Assembly (NCBI RefSeq): GCF_023921225.1
Contig: NZ_CP071528.1
Span: 1 to 64,000 of the forward strand
DNA from: Legionella lytica
GTDB lineage: Bacteria; Pseudomonadota; Gammaproteobacteria; Legionellales; Legionellaceae
DNA: 64,000 nt
Direction: 5' to 3'
Position numbers and translations under genes: made by a program. The notes beneath the pieces are model-generated. The model ran no database searches, was not told the DNA's origin, and was given only the letters and a program-made list of their open reading frames with translations. Shown here one piece after another: positions 35,072 to 44,778 of the stretch; the first letter of the stretch is position 1; each line of letters begins with the position of its first letter.

Positions 35072-36097
35072 TTAGGATTGTTTTTCGTTCTGTTGTTCAC
35101 CCCAGGCTTCAATCACAGTTTCTGCCCGGTTATTATCAACAAATGAGGCTATCTTAAAAATAGACTGGCCTTCATAAATCAAGGGGTGGCGGTTAATGCC
35201 CACGATAATGCCATCGGAGGGAGACTTAATCGCTTCGGAGATACTAGCCCCAAAAGGATCATTGACATGACCAATAATCTGCTTTTTATAAATTAATTGG
35301 CCGAGCTCTACTTTACTGGTTAGTACTCCACTTTTATGGGAATAAATCCAGTCCTGGTCTTCGGAAAATATGCTTTTAAATTGAGTTAAGGGTATCTTCT
35401 CTGTCTCGTCCAACATCTCTAAAGCATGCAATACTTTACGTATTCCATTAAGACCAACAGATATTGCTGATTCGTTAAAACGTAGGGCTTCGCCAGCTTG
35501 ATAAATGAGCAATGGAATATTAAGTTTTTCAGTGGTTTGTCGTAGTGAGTTTGTTATTTTCGGTATGTTCGTAATCACCGGTGTTGCAAAATGCTGAGCC
35601 AAATTTTTACATTGTCTATCGCTAAGATCGCAATAAATTTGTGGTAAGATTTCGTGGTTTAGAGAACCACTTTGTAATTCGATACAATAATCTGCTTTGG
35701 AAAGTATTTCTTTGGTAAATATATGGGCTATACGCTCTCCGTAAGTTCCATGTTCAGATCCAGGAAAACAATGTTCCAGAGTAACTCCATAAGCAGAGGC
35801 TTTGGGATGGTTAACTAACGACAGCACATTAAGAACTGGAATGGCGATTAACGTCCCCTTTAAGTTATTGAACTTCTGAGGCTCTAACAGACGGTTGATG
35901 ATTTCTAAGCCATTTAGCTCATCTCCCTTTAATGCAGAAAAAAGAAGGACACAGGGGCCAGCTTCTTTTCCATGCACTACCTTTATCGGCATGTAAAATG
36001 AGGTACAGGAATAGAGTTCGGGAAGTGGGAGTGCTAAATTAGCGGTTTCCCCTGGGTGTATCGTTGCATTGCATATGGTTAGATTTGAGTTTTTCAT
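35072..36097 (-). CDS. Aspartoacylase/AstE-like protein lacking zinc ligands
   Basis: 341 residues with the fold of the succinylglutamate desuccinylase/aspartoacylase group of M14 carboxypeptidases. Active relatives have GxHGDExxG, DLNRxFPG and DLHTG. Here these read ALKGDELNG (His to Lys57), TLEHCFPG, and IELQSG (His to Gln142). Both zinc His ligands and the DLNR substrate residues are therefore lost, while the rest of the domain and the C-terminal beta domain (SPSDGIIVGINRHPLIYEGQ) remain. It is probably a pseudoenzyme or has a new activity. In an operon with the MFS carrier. Confidence 0.82.
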   Translation of the reverse strand: MKNSNLTICNATIHPGETANLALPLPELYSCTSFYMPIKVVHGKEAGPCVLLFSALKGDELNGLEIINRLLEPQKFNNLKGTLIAIPVLNVLSLVNHPKASAYGVTLEHCFPGSEHGTYGERIAHIFTKEILSKADYCIELQSGSLNHEILPQIYCDLSDRQCKNLAQHFATPVITNIPKITNSLRQTTEKLNIPLLIYQAGEALRFNESAISVGLNGIRKVLHALEMLDETEKIPLTQFKSIFSEDQDWIYSHKSGVLTSKVELGQLIYKKQIIGHVNDPFGASISEAIKSPSDGIIVGINRHPLIYEGQSIFKIASFVDNNRAETVIEAWGEQQNEKQS

Positions 36098-36688
36098 ATT
36101 TTAATAGAAGGATAGACCTCATTGCTTGATAGGTAAAATGAAAGGCCATTGTAACAAAGAGAGCCCTTAGGTGCAAAAAAGCAGATTGCGAGGAAAAGGG
36201 AGGGCGTCCGGCTGGCCTATCAAAGTCTGCTCAAGGAAAGGCGCACTCATCAGAATTACTCTACAAGAAAGGAACGCTTAGTGTTGCATGCAACATGATT
36301 TAAGCAAAGCGACGTTTTACAAATATTTGAGAGGAGTATCTATTTCTGCGATATATTACAGAGCCAGGTATAAAGCTCCAACAAGTATTATTTTAGATTA
36401 AGATAAGGAATGACCATGAAGAGAAAAGGGCTTTTATTTCTTTTGTCACTCCAATAACGGATAAAGAGGGGTTCTACCAATAGTATCTAAAGACCAATAA
36501 TTATAAGTTCAAGAGCAACTTGGTACTCGATAATTGAACGTTGCTAGAATATTAAGAATAAGATAAATCTGCGGTTCTTAAGGTGCTATTGATTAAATTT
36601 CAATCATGCCCTTTTTTACTAGAATCCAGGCCAGAGGTCAATTTATAGAAATGTTCATTTTCATTAAATTAAAAGTTCAGATGGTTAT
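36098..36688. other. Intergenic region, nothing recognised
   Basis: About 590 bp. The only coding-like trace is a 15-codon frame at 36411-36458 (MTMKRKGLLFLLSLQ then stop), which looks like the start of a lost exported protein. No repeat or RNA gene recognised. Confidence 0.4.
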
Positions 36689-39289
36689 TTGAAAATTTCA
36701 ACTGAGGGTACAATCATTTTAAAAGCAGGCTCAACTCATTTACCAATAGATGATTTTATAGATGATATTTTACAGAAGGTAACATCTCATACAAATTTAG
36801 TAATAACAGCCGCACCTGGTGCTGGCAAGACAACTCGATTGCCTCCGGAATTGCTTTCTGTTGTAGCCGGGAAAATATTAGTGCTAGAACCTCGAAGAAT
36901 GGCGTCGATTGCTGCGGCTCATCGGGTTGCAGAAGAAAATAATTGGCTAGTCGGTGAGGAGGTTGGTTATCAAGTCCGTTTTGTTAATAAAACTTCGCAT
37001 AAAACCAGATTAATTTACATGACGGAAGCTTTGCTGGCCCGACACATGATTCATCATCCTGAGTTAGACGATGTAGACATTGTGATTCTAGACGAGTTTC
37101 ATGAACGATCTTTATACGTTGATTTAACACTAGGATTAATACGTGAATTACAAGAGTTAGGACATCATATTAAAATTGTGGTCATGTCAGCGACACTCGA
37201 AGCAGAAAAAATTGCTGAATATTTGGGTAATTGTCCTGTCATTTCCGTGCCTGGAAAATTATTTGAGTTAACGGTACGTTATCAAAAATCAACCCAATTA
37301 CTAACACCTAAATATCAATTTTATGAGCATTTATCTCAAGTCATCAAAGAAGCACAGCGACAGACTGATAAAGATATTTTAGTATTTTTACCGGGTGCAC
37401 GTGAAATTGAACGCGCTAAAGAAAACTTACTTGATTGGAAAGAAAGCAAAAAAATAGAAGTGATCACACTGCATGGCAGTCTTCCTCTGGAAGCACAGCG
37501 TATCGCATTGCAAAAATCTTCAGCGCAAAGAATTATTCTTGCAACTAATATTGCGGAGTCTTCTGTTACTTTAGACGGTGTTGATACCGTCATAGATTCA
37601 GGTTTAGTAAAAATAATGAAACAAGATTTACGTACTGGATTTTCACGCCTGGAAATTTCGCGAATTAGCTTAGCGAGCGCCATTCAGCGTGCTGGTAGAG
37701 CTGCCCGACAATTTCCAGGTGTTTGTTACAGGATGTGGAATCAACATGATGAAAGTTCGTTTGTGAAATCAAATATTCCAGAAATTTTATGTTCAGATTT
37801 AAGCGATAGTTTACTTTTTTTAGCTAATCAACATATCTCGAATTTTCAGAATTTTTCGTGGTTTGAACGACCTCCCCGTGCCAACATCGAACGTGCGACC
37901 TTTAGCTTACAAGCGGCAGGTGCTATTAAAAATAATAATGAATTAACATCAATAGGTCGCCAGCTTTTGGACTTCCCATTACCTCTGCGGTTGGGGAGAT
38001 TATTAATTGCAGGTATAGAAAATAATTGCATCGATCTGGCTGCAAAAATTGCAGCGTTATTACAAGAGCGCGATATTCTACGGAAAGAAAAGGCGAATCA
38101 TTTTCAAGCAGATCATTTTGAATGTGATGTTGCACCGCGATTAAATATTTTGAATAAATATCTAAAAGATGGTTCTTCACATGAAGGTCATTTCACAATT
38201 TTACAAAGTGTCGCGCAAAGTTATCAGCAGATTCTAGGTCTTGCTAAAAAATTAAAAAAAGCAGAGCCCCCTACTTATCTTGAAGAAGATGAAGCTAGAC
38301 AGTTACTCCTCATGTTATCTTTTGGTGATCGGTTGTGTCGACGTCGGAAGAACTCTGATCGTGCATTAATGGTCGGTGGTCGTGGTGTAAAATTATTAGA
38401 TCGAACGCTTGTGAAAAGGAGTGAATTTTTTATTGCATTGAATGGTTTTGAAGAAAACGGCGAGGCTGAAACGTTGATTAATCAGGCGAGTGGGATAAAT
38501 AAAGAATTTTTACTCAAATACTTTTCCGACCACATCATAAAGAAAAGAGACATCATTTTTGAAGCAGAAAAATCGCAATTATATCAGCGTGAATTTAAAA
38601 CACTTTGGGATTTACCTATAGAAGAACCCAATTTTTCTCTGGCGAGCTCTGTACACGTTGCAGAAAAACTGCCTGAAATATTAACTGACAATTGGGCGAG
38701 CACACTGAAGAAAAATGAAAATTTACATGAGTGGTATCAAAAGATTATATTTTTACGCTTCCATAAGGCATTAATACCCCCTCATATACAAGATGAATTG
38801 GAAAGTCTTTTCGATGGAGATGCATTAAAAAAATCATTTTGCTTAACTGTATTTAGACAAGCATGTTTCGGCGAAAGTAAAATGACCCTCGTACTGCAAA
38901 AAAATTTAGTGTATTTTTTTGAACTAAATATATCCGAAACGTTGCGTAGTATTTTACAAACCGAACTTCCCAATAAGTTAAAAGTTCCAAGTGGTAGCAT
39001 GATACCCATTCATTATTCAACGGTTGAACATCCCTTTCTTAGAGTACGCATCCAAGAAGTGTTTGGATGGGAAAAAACGCCAAAAATATTATTTCAGAGT
39101 GTGTCAGTTGTACTGCATTTATTAGGGCCGAATTTTCGTCCAGTGCAGGTAACAAGCGATCTAGAAAGCTTTTGGCAAAATGGTTATTCAGAAATCCGTA
39201 AAGAGTTACGGATACGTTATCCTAAACATCAATGGCCATTAAATCCTGCTGATGGCATTGCTCACGCGAAGGGGTCGAGGCGGAAATAA
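36689..39289 (+). CDS. hrpB: ATP-dependent helicase HrpB
   Basis: 866 residues of DEAH-box (here DEFH) helicase. Walker A is APGAGKTTRLP and motif Ia is LVLEPRRMASIAAAHRVA. Motif II is ILDEFHERSLYVDL, motif III MSATLEAEKI and motif VI QRAGRAARQFPGVCYR. The C-terminal HrpB-specific region is present. The reading frame has no ATG near the N-terminus, so the TTG at 36689 is the probable start. HrpB is a non-essential helicase of unclear role, found in many gammaproteobacteria. Confidence 0.93.
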   Translation: MKISTEGTIILKAGSTHLPIDDFIDDILQKVTSHTNLVITAAPGAGKTTRLPPELLSVVAGKILVLEPRRMASIAAAHRVAEENNWLVGEEVGYQVRFVNKTSHKTRLIYMTEALLARHMIHHPELDDVDIVILDEFHERSLYVDLTLGLIRELQELGHHIKIVVMSATLEAEKIAEYLGNCPVISVPGKLFELTVRYQKSTQLLTPKYQFYEHLSQVIKEAQRQTDKDILVFLPGAREIERAKENLLDWKESKKIEVITLHGSLPLEAQRIALQKSSAQRIILATNIAESSVTLDGVDTVIDSGLVKIMKQDLRTGFSRLEISRISLASAIQRAGRAARQFPGVCYRMWNQHDESSFVKSNIPEILCSDLSDSLLFLANQHISNFQNFSWFERPPRANIERATFSLQAAGAIKNNNELTSIGRQLLDFPLPLRLGRLLIAGIENNCIDLAAKIAALLQERDILRKEKANHFQADHFECDVAPRLNILNKYLKDGSSHEGHFTILQSVAQSYQQILGLAKKLKKAEPPTYLEEDEARQLLLMLSFGDRLCRRRKNSDRALMVGGRGVKLLDRTLVKRSEFFIALNGFEENGEAETLINQASGINKEFLLKYFSDHIIKKRDIIFEAEKSQLYQREFKTLWDLPIEEPNFSLASSVHVAEKLPEILTDNWASTLKKNENLHEWYQKIIFLRFHKALIPPHIQDELESLFDGDALKKSFCLTVFRQACFGESKMTLVLQKNLVYFFELNISETLRSILQTELPNKLKVPSGSMIPIHYSTVEHPFLRVRIQEVFGWEKTPKILFQSVSVVLHLLGPNFRPVQVTSDLESFWQNGYSEIRKELRIRYPKHQWPLNPADGIAHAKGSRRK

Positions 39290-40183
39290 AAGAAATCCAA
39301 TGATAAATCTATGGTTTTTTGGAAACGGGATCACAGCAATGTGGTCTCGTTTTCAAACAATTATTACGTCAGAGCGCAAGTTTCGGAGTGCGAGGCCTTT
39401 TATGAGTACATTCCGGATGATCAAATCTTGATTGTCTTTTCGTCTCTGTAGCAAGAAAGAAATCAGTAAACATCCTAATCCATTCGAAGTCCGCTATTAT
39501 TTTTTATAAGCACGTGTTGTAGATCCTTTCATTTGATTTTTAGTTTATCCTGTTGCAACAGAGCACCTATTAGGTGAGTTTGAATTTTACAAGTAGCTAT
39601 TTATTAATAATAGTAAAACGATGTTATATTAGACTCAAATGTCTATTTGAGGTATACCCTAAGTGGGTGTCAGTGATGCATGGAAAACTCGTGTCAGGAA
39701 ATTATGGTTTTTTAATATATTGGCACTTCCAACTCGAGGTCATGGAATTTAATCTGACACTTTTGGGTAAATAAAGCTATGACTTTAAGGAGAACTGATG
39801 AGCATTTGGGAATCTGAGAGTTAAGGTGTTTTAATAGTTTCAATACCACCCACGTGTCAATGCTCAGAAAAGATTTGCATCACTTAATACCCGCCAAGGG
39901 TCTTTGATCCTGACGGCATCATCAAATTTCCATTTGGGAATAAATTAATTTCCAAGGAAGAGCATTCCCAAAACCAGCCCAGAATGGTTATTATTTGTCT
40001 CTACAGGGTTAAATTTATGCAGGTCGCCACGTGTCAATCACAGGCTCGACTCATAAAGGACTTATAAAGGCTGTGATTAGCCTGCCCAAATACTTAATTT
40101 CTCATTAGCCCAAAGAGCACAATGAATCATTTTATTTCGATATAAATGGTAATTAATATTAATCATTAGCGTAGGAGCATTTG
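39290..40183. other. Intergenic region with hairpin and short direct repeat
   Basis: About 890 bp. An imperfect hairpin (39321-39334 GGAAACGGGATCAC with 39341-39354 GTGGTCTCGTTTTC) may terminate hrpB. CACGTGTCAAT occurs twice (about 39853 and 40030). A 66-codon frame at 39574-39774 has no ribosome site or recognisable content. No gene supported. Confidence 0.45.
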
Positions 40184-40909
40184 ATGCAGCACACATACAA
40201 TCTTAATAACCTTGATCCAAAAAGTGGTGCGGAAATAGCGCACGCCGTTGCAGCCCTCCCAGCCAGTGTCAGCTCACTTAATTTGAGATTCAATTCCCTT
40301 GGCAACAAAAGCGGTGCTGAATTAGCACAAGCCTTTGCAGCCCTCCCAGCCAGCGTAAGTTCTCTTGATGTGAGTTACAATTCTCTAGACTTAAAAAGCG
40401 GCGCTGAATTAGCGCAAGCCTTTGCAGCCCTCCCGGCCAGTGTGAATTCTCTTGATGTGAGTGAAAACTCTCTTGGCAACAAAAGTGGTGCTGAATTAGC
40501 GCAAGCCTTTGTAGCCCTCCCTGCCAGCGTGAGTTCTCTTCATTTGAGCGGTAATTACCTTGACCAGTTACCTTTAGAGGAGCTAAATAAATTAAGAAAC
40601 TCTCTTCCTAATATAGAAACAATTACTTTAAGTGAGTCCGAGATTGCGCAAATGGAACCAATGAGCCGTGCCGCATTAAAAGCGATTTTTCCTAATATTA
40701 AAACCATTATCTTATTAGATAATTATGGAGCAATTAGAGGCGGAAATGATTTAGAGGCCCGTCACTATTTTGCCAGTAAGCTTGGATTAACCAAAATACC
40801 TCCGAGCCTTAAAAGTAATGTGGCGGCTTTTTTTGTCCATCATAAAGAACTTCACGAACAAAATAAGAACTTGCCTGAGGAGCTACAGGAATTTATGAGG
40901 TATTTTTGA
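40184..40909 (+). CDS. Leucine-rich-repeat protein, candidate effector
   Basis: 241 residues. Residues about 8-125 hold four LRR units of 29 residues, matched at DNA level by an 87-bp period of nearly identical sequence (GAELAQAFAALPASVSSL is repeated). The unit pattern LxxSxNxLxxKSGAELAQAF resembles ribonuclease-inhibitor or GALA-type LRRs. The C-terminal 80 residues are helical and end PEELQEFMRYF, an acidic tail of Dot/Icm style. The start at 40184 follows GTAGGAG; the codon before it is TTG. Effector status is inferred from domain type. Confidence 0.78.
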   Translation: MQHTYNLNNLDPKSGAEIAHAVAALPASVSSLNLRFNSLGNKSGAELAQAFAALPASVSSLDVSYNSLDLKSGAELAQAFAALPASVNSLDVSENSLGNKSGAELAQAFVALPASVSSLHLSGNYLDQLPLEELNKLRNSLPNIETITLSESEIAQMEPMSRAALKAIFPNIKTIILLDNYGAIRGGNDLEARHYFASKLGLTKIPPSLKSNVAAFFVHHKELHEQNKNLPEELQEFMRYF

Positions 40910-41324
40910 TTGGCTTTGTGGCTTGGTTTTAATGAACCAAGCCACATGAGCGGTCTTTCTGCCTTGGGTTTAGGTTCTTCTTGTTTAATAATACGACTTA
41001 TCCCTGGCTTATCATTCAACATAATCCTAATTATTGGGATTATCTTCTTTATAAAGATGTCCTGTAAATCCAGTTAGATTCGAGTATAGAAAAACCACCG
41101 TTTTAATGAACTCTTTAATCTCTGTGTTAAAATTAAACTTTAGTGCATTTTAGTGGTTTTCTGTTTCAATTAAATATTGTTTAATTTATTGCAATCAAAC
41201 GTTTTATTGAACTAATGTCTTAAGCTTAGTTTCTTTCTAGATATTAAGAAATTTTTTCACTAATTAATATGTTCACAGTCTTGATATGAAATTCCTCCCC
41301 GACCATTATCTTCGAGTGAACTTT
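40910..41324. other. AT-rich intergenic region
   Basis: About 415 bp between the LRR gene and the IS6 fragment. No gene, RNA or repeat recognised. Confidence 0.4.
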
Positions 41325-41507
41325 GGTTGTGCAATAGTATTGCGTCGGTGAGACAAATAAAAATCAATCGTATTGCCTTGCTCATCAATGGCTCGGTATA
41401 AGTACTTCCACTCACCGTTCACTCGAATGTAAGTTTCATCCAAATGCCAACGCCTGGCATAACGATTTGATCTTCAAGTATAAACTATCGTTCGTTTTGC
41501 AACGGAG
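41325..41507 (-). mobile_element. IS6-family transposase fragment 1
   Basis: The minus strand reads RWHLDETYIRVNGEWKYLYR followed by AIDEQGNTIDFYLSHRRNT, the DDE core of IS6/IS26 transposases. At 41492-41507 lies the terminal sequence GGCTCCGTTGCAAAA (minus strand), an IS6-type end. The 5' and 3' thirds of the transposase gene are deleted. Confidence 0.88.
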
Positions 41508-41534
41508 CCGGAAATCCTTAATTTTAAGGATTTC

Positions 41535-43121
41535 CTATGGTTGATTTGATAAGCTGGAATCAGGAGCTGAGCTTTCAGCCTTAGAAGTTTTAGGAAAAAA
41601 CATAGGTGAATAACCAAGTGTTTTTTCTGCGTTGCTGAGATGCTCTAAGAGGGATTTTGTATCCCATAACACCACGTCTTTTGCGGATCGTAACTCGGCG
41701 GCTAGACTAGGGCATCTGTCCTTGGGTATGCCTGTTTGCTCTAGCTTTGCAACACAGCATTCATTTAAGTCAATCTCCCTGATTGAGGTGTTTTGAGATA
41801 AACAATCTTCCACTATGAAGAATGATTGTAATGAAGGAAAGCTGGTCTTCATTTGTTTTACCAGAGAGGGGCATTCTAACATATACTTAATGAGAAGTGG
41901 GTGGTAACTCTTTTGAGCTCCAATGGCATTTAAAAGGTTGAGTTCATTGACTGAAGATGCGTTTTGGTCATTTTTTAGCGTTTCAACTGCTTGGTTTAGT
42001 ATGTCTCTTAATTTAAAAAAATCTAGTATTTGTTTTTCGCCACCGGTAAACTTTCTTATGTCATTTGGAGAGGCGTCTTTGTGCTGAAGCTTCAGAATGG
42101 CGATGGCGACAGCTATTTTTCGTATTTCGCTGATGAAATTTTCTGTTGTCGGGCTGAAATCACTTTTTTTAAATGCATTGATTATTAATAGACTCCGAAT
42201 CATTTCCTCCTTATCAGTTGCCAGAAACTTTGGATTTTCAAGCAAAAAATGCCCTAAGGCATAAGAAGCAATCCTCTGGAGTTGGGGATGAGGATATGCT
42301 TGCGTAAGTATTTGGAATAATTGTTGTTTTCCTTCAGCGGTGAGTTCTTGGATTAAGCCTTCTTTTTCTTCTTCAGCTGTTGTTTGTGGTCTTAAGCCTC
42401 TTAACCCCTCGTAAAGTTGGTTGGCGCTTGAATGCTCCAGTATTTCCTCGTATTGCCTGATTCTCTCTGGAGTATAGTAACCTCGTTTATCATAAAATGG
42501 ATCTTCGTCAATTGGATCTTCTTCAAGTGGATCTTCTTCAAGTAGAAAAGCATAAGACAAGGCTGGAGGAGGCATTGGACTCATGATGTCATTATTTAAC
42601 CAGTGCTCTAGTTTATTTAACCATCCGGTATTTCGATACACAATATAGTCTTGAAAAAGTGACATATCGTACTCATCATAACCAAAAAGCGAAATTGTAT
42701 TAAGAGAATAATTGTCCCTCAGAGCTTCATAAGCTTTACTTTCATATCCCTTGGGAATAGACAAGTAGAGTAGTTCAAGTGATTTTTTTTCATCTTTAAT
42801 GATGTCACAAGCCAACATGAATTCGTTTGGGGTAAGTTCTAAAGGATAATCAAGTTGCAGCAGTAACCATTTACATCCATCTAAACCACGAAATATATTT
42901 AACAACTCCAGGCGAGATGCATGGCAGCTCCGTAGGCAAAATTTCGAAACTTCCTTATTGTTCTTTAGGGCTACTTGTAATTGGTTTAATTGATCGTTAG
43001 TTAAAGGTTCTTCTAGTTCAAATTCAATAGCTGATGAGTTTATTTTATTGGATTGTAAATCACTTAATACATTAGCGAAATTAGTATTGTTAATAACATA
43101 TGCGTAAGATAAGTAGGGCAT
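41535..43121 (-). CDS. Unknown protein, candidate effector
   Basis: 528 residues from the ATG at 43121, preceded by AAGAGGAG eight bases upstream; an extension to 43232 has no ribosome site. Mostly helical and polar, no signal peptide. Residues about 1-190 have leucine-spaced strands like a degenerate LRR (FELEEPLTNDQLNQLQVALK). An acidic repeat (EEDPLEEDPIDEDPF) lies near residue 205. The C-terminal half has a Ser/Pro-rich tail. No family recognised. It is flanked by IS6 debris on both sides, which fits an acquired effector-like gene; its function is unknown. Confidence 0.65.
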   Translation of the reverse strand: MPYLSYAYVINNTNFANVLSDLQSNKINSSAIEFELEEPLTNDQLNQLQVALKNNKEVSKFCLRSCHASRLELLNIFRGLDGCKWLLLQLDYPLELTPNEFMLACDIIKDEKKSLELLYLSIPKGYESKAYEALRDNYSLNTISLFGYDEYDMSLFQDYIVYRNTGWLNKLEHWLNNDIMSPMPPPALSYAFLLEEDPLEEDPIDEDPFYDKRGYYTPERIRQYEEILEHSSANQLYEGLRGLRPQTTAEEEKEGLIQELTAEGKQQLFQILTQAYPHPQLQRIASYALGHFLLENPKFLATDKEEMIRSLLIINAFKKSDFSPTTENFISEIRKIAVAIAILKLQHKDASPNDIRKFTGGEKQILDFFKLRDILNQAVETLKNDQNASSVNELNLLNAIGAQKSYHPLLIKYMLECPSLVKQMKTSFPSLQSFFIVEDCLSQNTSIREIDLNECCVAKLEQTGIPKDRCPSLAAELRSAKDVVLWDTKSLLEHLSNAEKTLGYSPMFFPKTSKAESSAPDSSLSNQP

Positions 43122-43338
43122 TGGGGGGGCTCCTCTTGATGTATATTTTAACATATAGATTATATTTTTTTCTTTTGCAATTTTTAAAGCAATACGAATT
43201 GCCTCAAAACAAATGTTACCGAAGAAAAACAAAAATGGACAATTTTTATAGAGAAGTTATCAATGGAGCTTTACTTAAAAAATTTGTCGAAATGTTATGA
43301 GGCGGCATCCAAACACATAAAAGGTAGCATGTTCTAAG

Positions 43339-43561
43339 AGAGGTTAATTCCATATAGCGCTAGTTTATCAGTATCGCCAGTCAAATAATATTCTAAATGA
43401 GTGTTTAATTACAGAAATGAACCTATATCAAAATTTTATTGTTTTGATTATGACCAATAACAAACAATATCTATAAATTCTTTAATTTACCGATAAACCT
43501 TACAGCACAAGGGTTATAGAGACACGTGCTGATAAACCAGCGCTATATGGAATTAACCTCT
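43339..43561. repeat. 223-bp element with 33-bp inverted repeats
   Basis: Arms 43339-43371 and 43529-43561 are inverted copies matching at 32 of 33 positions (AGAGGTTAATTCCATATAGC onward). The 157 bp between contain no gene. A third, more diverged copy is at 57229-57260. It may be a MITE-like element or two mobile-element ends facing each other; the right arm lies 13 bp before the IS6-type transposase relic. Confidence 0.65.
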
Positions 43562-43574
43562 AGGAGGATCTCGA

Positions 43575-44035
43575 TGCTAGAAAGTAAACCGAAAAGATAC
43601 CGTTACCCCTTGGAGTTAATCAGCATCGGGGTATGGAGTTATCATCGGTTTAATGACAGTTATCGAGACGTATCAGAGCGTTTGCTGTATCGCGGTATTG
43701 ACGTGAGTTATGAGACAATACGGCAATGGTGCATTAAGTTTGGACCTCATTTTAAGAGCGCCAAAAGCGAGCCTCCAGGCCATCGGATAAATGGCACTTG
43801 GATGAGCAGCAATTACGTATTCGGGGCGCGACGTATTATCTATGGCGTGCTGTGGATGATGAGGGCTATGAGCTGGATGTGTTTCTGCAAAAGCGGCGCA
43901 ATAAAAAGGCCGCCATTGTTTCCGGTCTTGTCGGTTGAATGCCTATCCAAAGCCTCGGGTGATTGTAACGGACAAGCTCAGGAGCTACTTTGCGCCTAAA
44001 AGTCGACTAGCGCCCTTTTCTTGCGTTAGGAAAAG
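43575..44035 (+). pseudogene. IS6-family transposase fragment 2, frameshifted
   Basis: Starts MLESKPKRYRYPLELISIGV and continues RDVSERLLYRGIDVSYETIR. It then shifts frame to KWHLDEQQLRIRGATYYLWR and again to NAYPKPRVIVTDKLRSYFAP. These are the N-terminal, DDE-core and following parts of an IS6-type transposase, broken by at least two frameshifts and truncated before the C-terminus. An AGGAGG ribosome site precedes the ATG. Confidence 0.85.
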
Positions 44036-44623
44036 TTAAATTGACGGACCCCTTGGATACATATATTTAAATGTATTATTTACACATATTTTTCAACAGG
44101 CAGGGGGTTTTTATGAACTTTTTAAACGACTCACCCAGCTGTAACTTTTCTAAGTCGATGTGAGCAGATTGCCAAAGTGGATGTCAACTAAAAATTGTTG
44201 CGGTGATTTACCACGGAGTTTGGCTCGCTTAAGTTAAATTATTTGATGCAGGCATCCAACGATATAGAGTCGGTACAGATATACCAAGATTTGGTGCAAC
44301 ATCCTTAGGCAGCGTGCCAGACGCAAGGGCTGGAAATTTATGCATGACCAATTTCTACAGATGCGCAAAAGTCGCCTTTTTCACTTTTTTTGGATATTTA
44401 TCGAAAATTCATTGGCAACACGTCTATATTTAAAAGTATCTATGAGACTAGTCAATGGGTGCACAATGAAAAAATTATTAAAAAAGTTTTTTAATAAAAA
44501 GCGCCGTATAAATACTGATCTTAAAGAAAAAATAAAGTATTTAATTGAAACAGATAGAAAAGATTCCGCGTCGGATGTGTAATAAAAGGCTCTGTCGAAA
44601 ATAGAATATACGTCACACCCCAA
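44036..44623. other. Debris region between IS fragments
   Basis: About 590 bp. Around 44150-44235 the minus strand reads RAKLRGKSPQQFLVDIHF, possibly the tail of a transposase. A lysine-rich 80-codon frame at 44340-44582 has no supporting features. No intact gene. Confidence 0.4.
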
Positions 44624-44676
44624 ATAAAATTCCTCGGCTCTTTCGAGTTGGTATATTTTTTTTGGATGTACTTCTT
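44624..44676 (-). pseudogene. N-terminal scrap related to the broken gene at 53.4-54.2 kb
   Basis: The minus strand reads KEVHPKKIYQLERAEEFYL, clearly the same family as NEEIHPQKIYPLEGAEEFFL at 54091-54145; the DNA is about 85% identical over some 50 bases. The sequence stops where an IS6-type end begins. Confidence 0.7.
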
Positions 44677-44677
44677 T

Positions 44678-44778
44678 AGGCTGTATTGCAAATAATTTTA
44701 AAAATGAAGAATCATGAATTTTGTGCGTAGCTCAACTGTATAAACCAAATTGCTCATTAATAAAAGAAATTTCATTAG
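44678..44778 (-). mobile_element. IS6-family 3'-end fragment 3
   Basis: The minus strand carries the transposase C-terminus (NEISFINEQFGLY) and downstream bases up to an IS6-like end (GGCTGTATTGCAAA at 44675-44688, plus strand). About 100 bp, immediately followed by a second copy of the same end. Confidence 0.75.

Noticed and set aside
36411..36458. Short exported peptide (MTMKRKGLLFLLSLQ)
   Set aside because: Only 15 codons with a stop right after the hydrophobic core; at most a relic.
39574..39774. 66-codon frame downstream of hrpB
   Set aside because: No ribosome site, no motif, ordinary composition for non-coding AT-rich DNA.
40240..40530. 87-bp tandem repeats as non-coding satellites or iterons
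   Set aside because: They are in frame and encode leucine-rich repeats.
44340..44582. 80-codon lysine-rich frame
   Set aside because: Lies in mobile-element debris, has no ribosome site and no homology that I can see.
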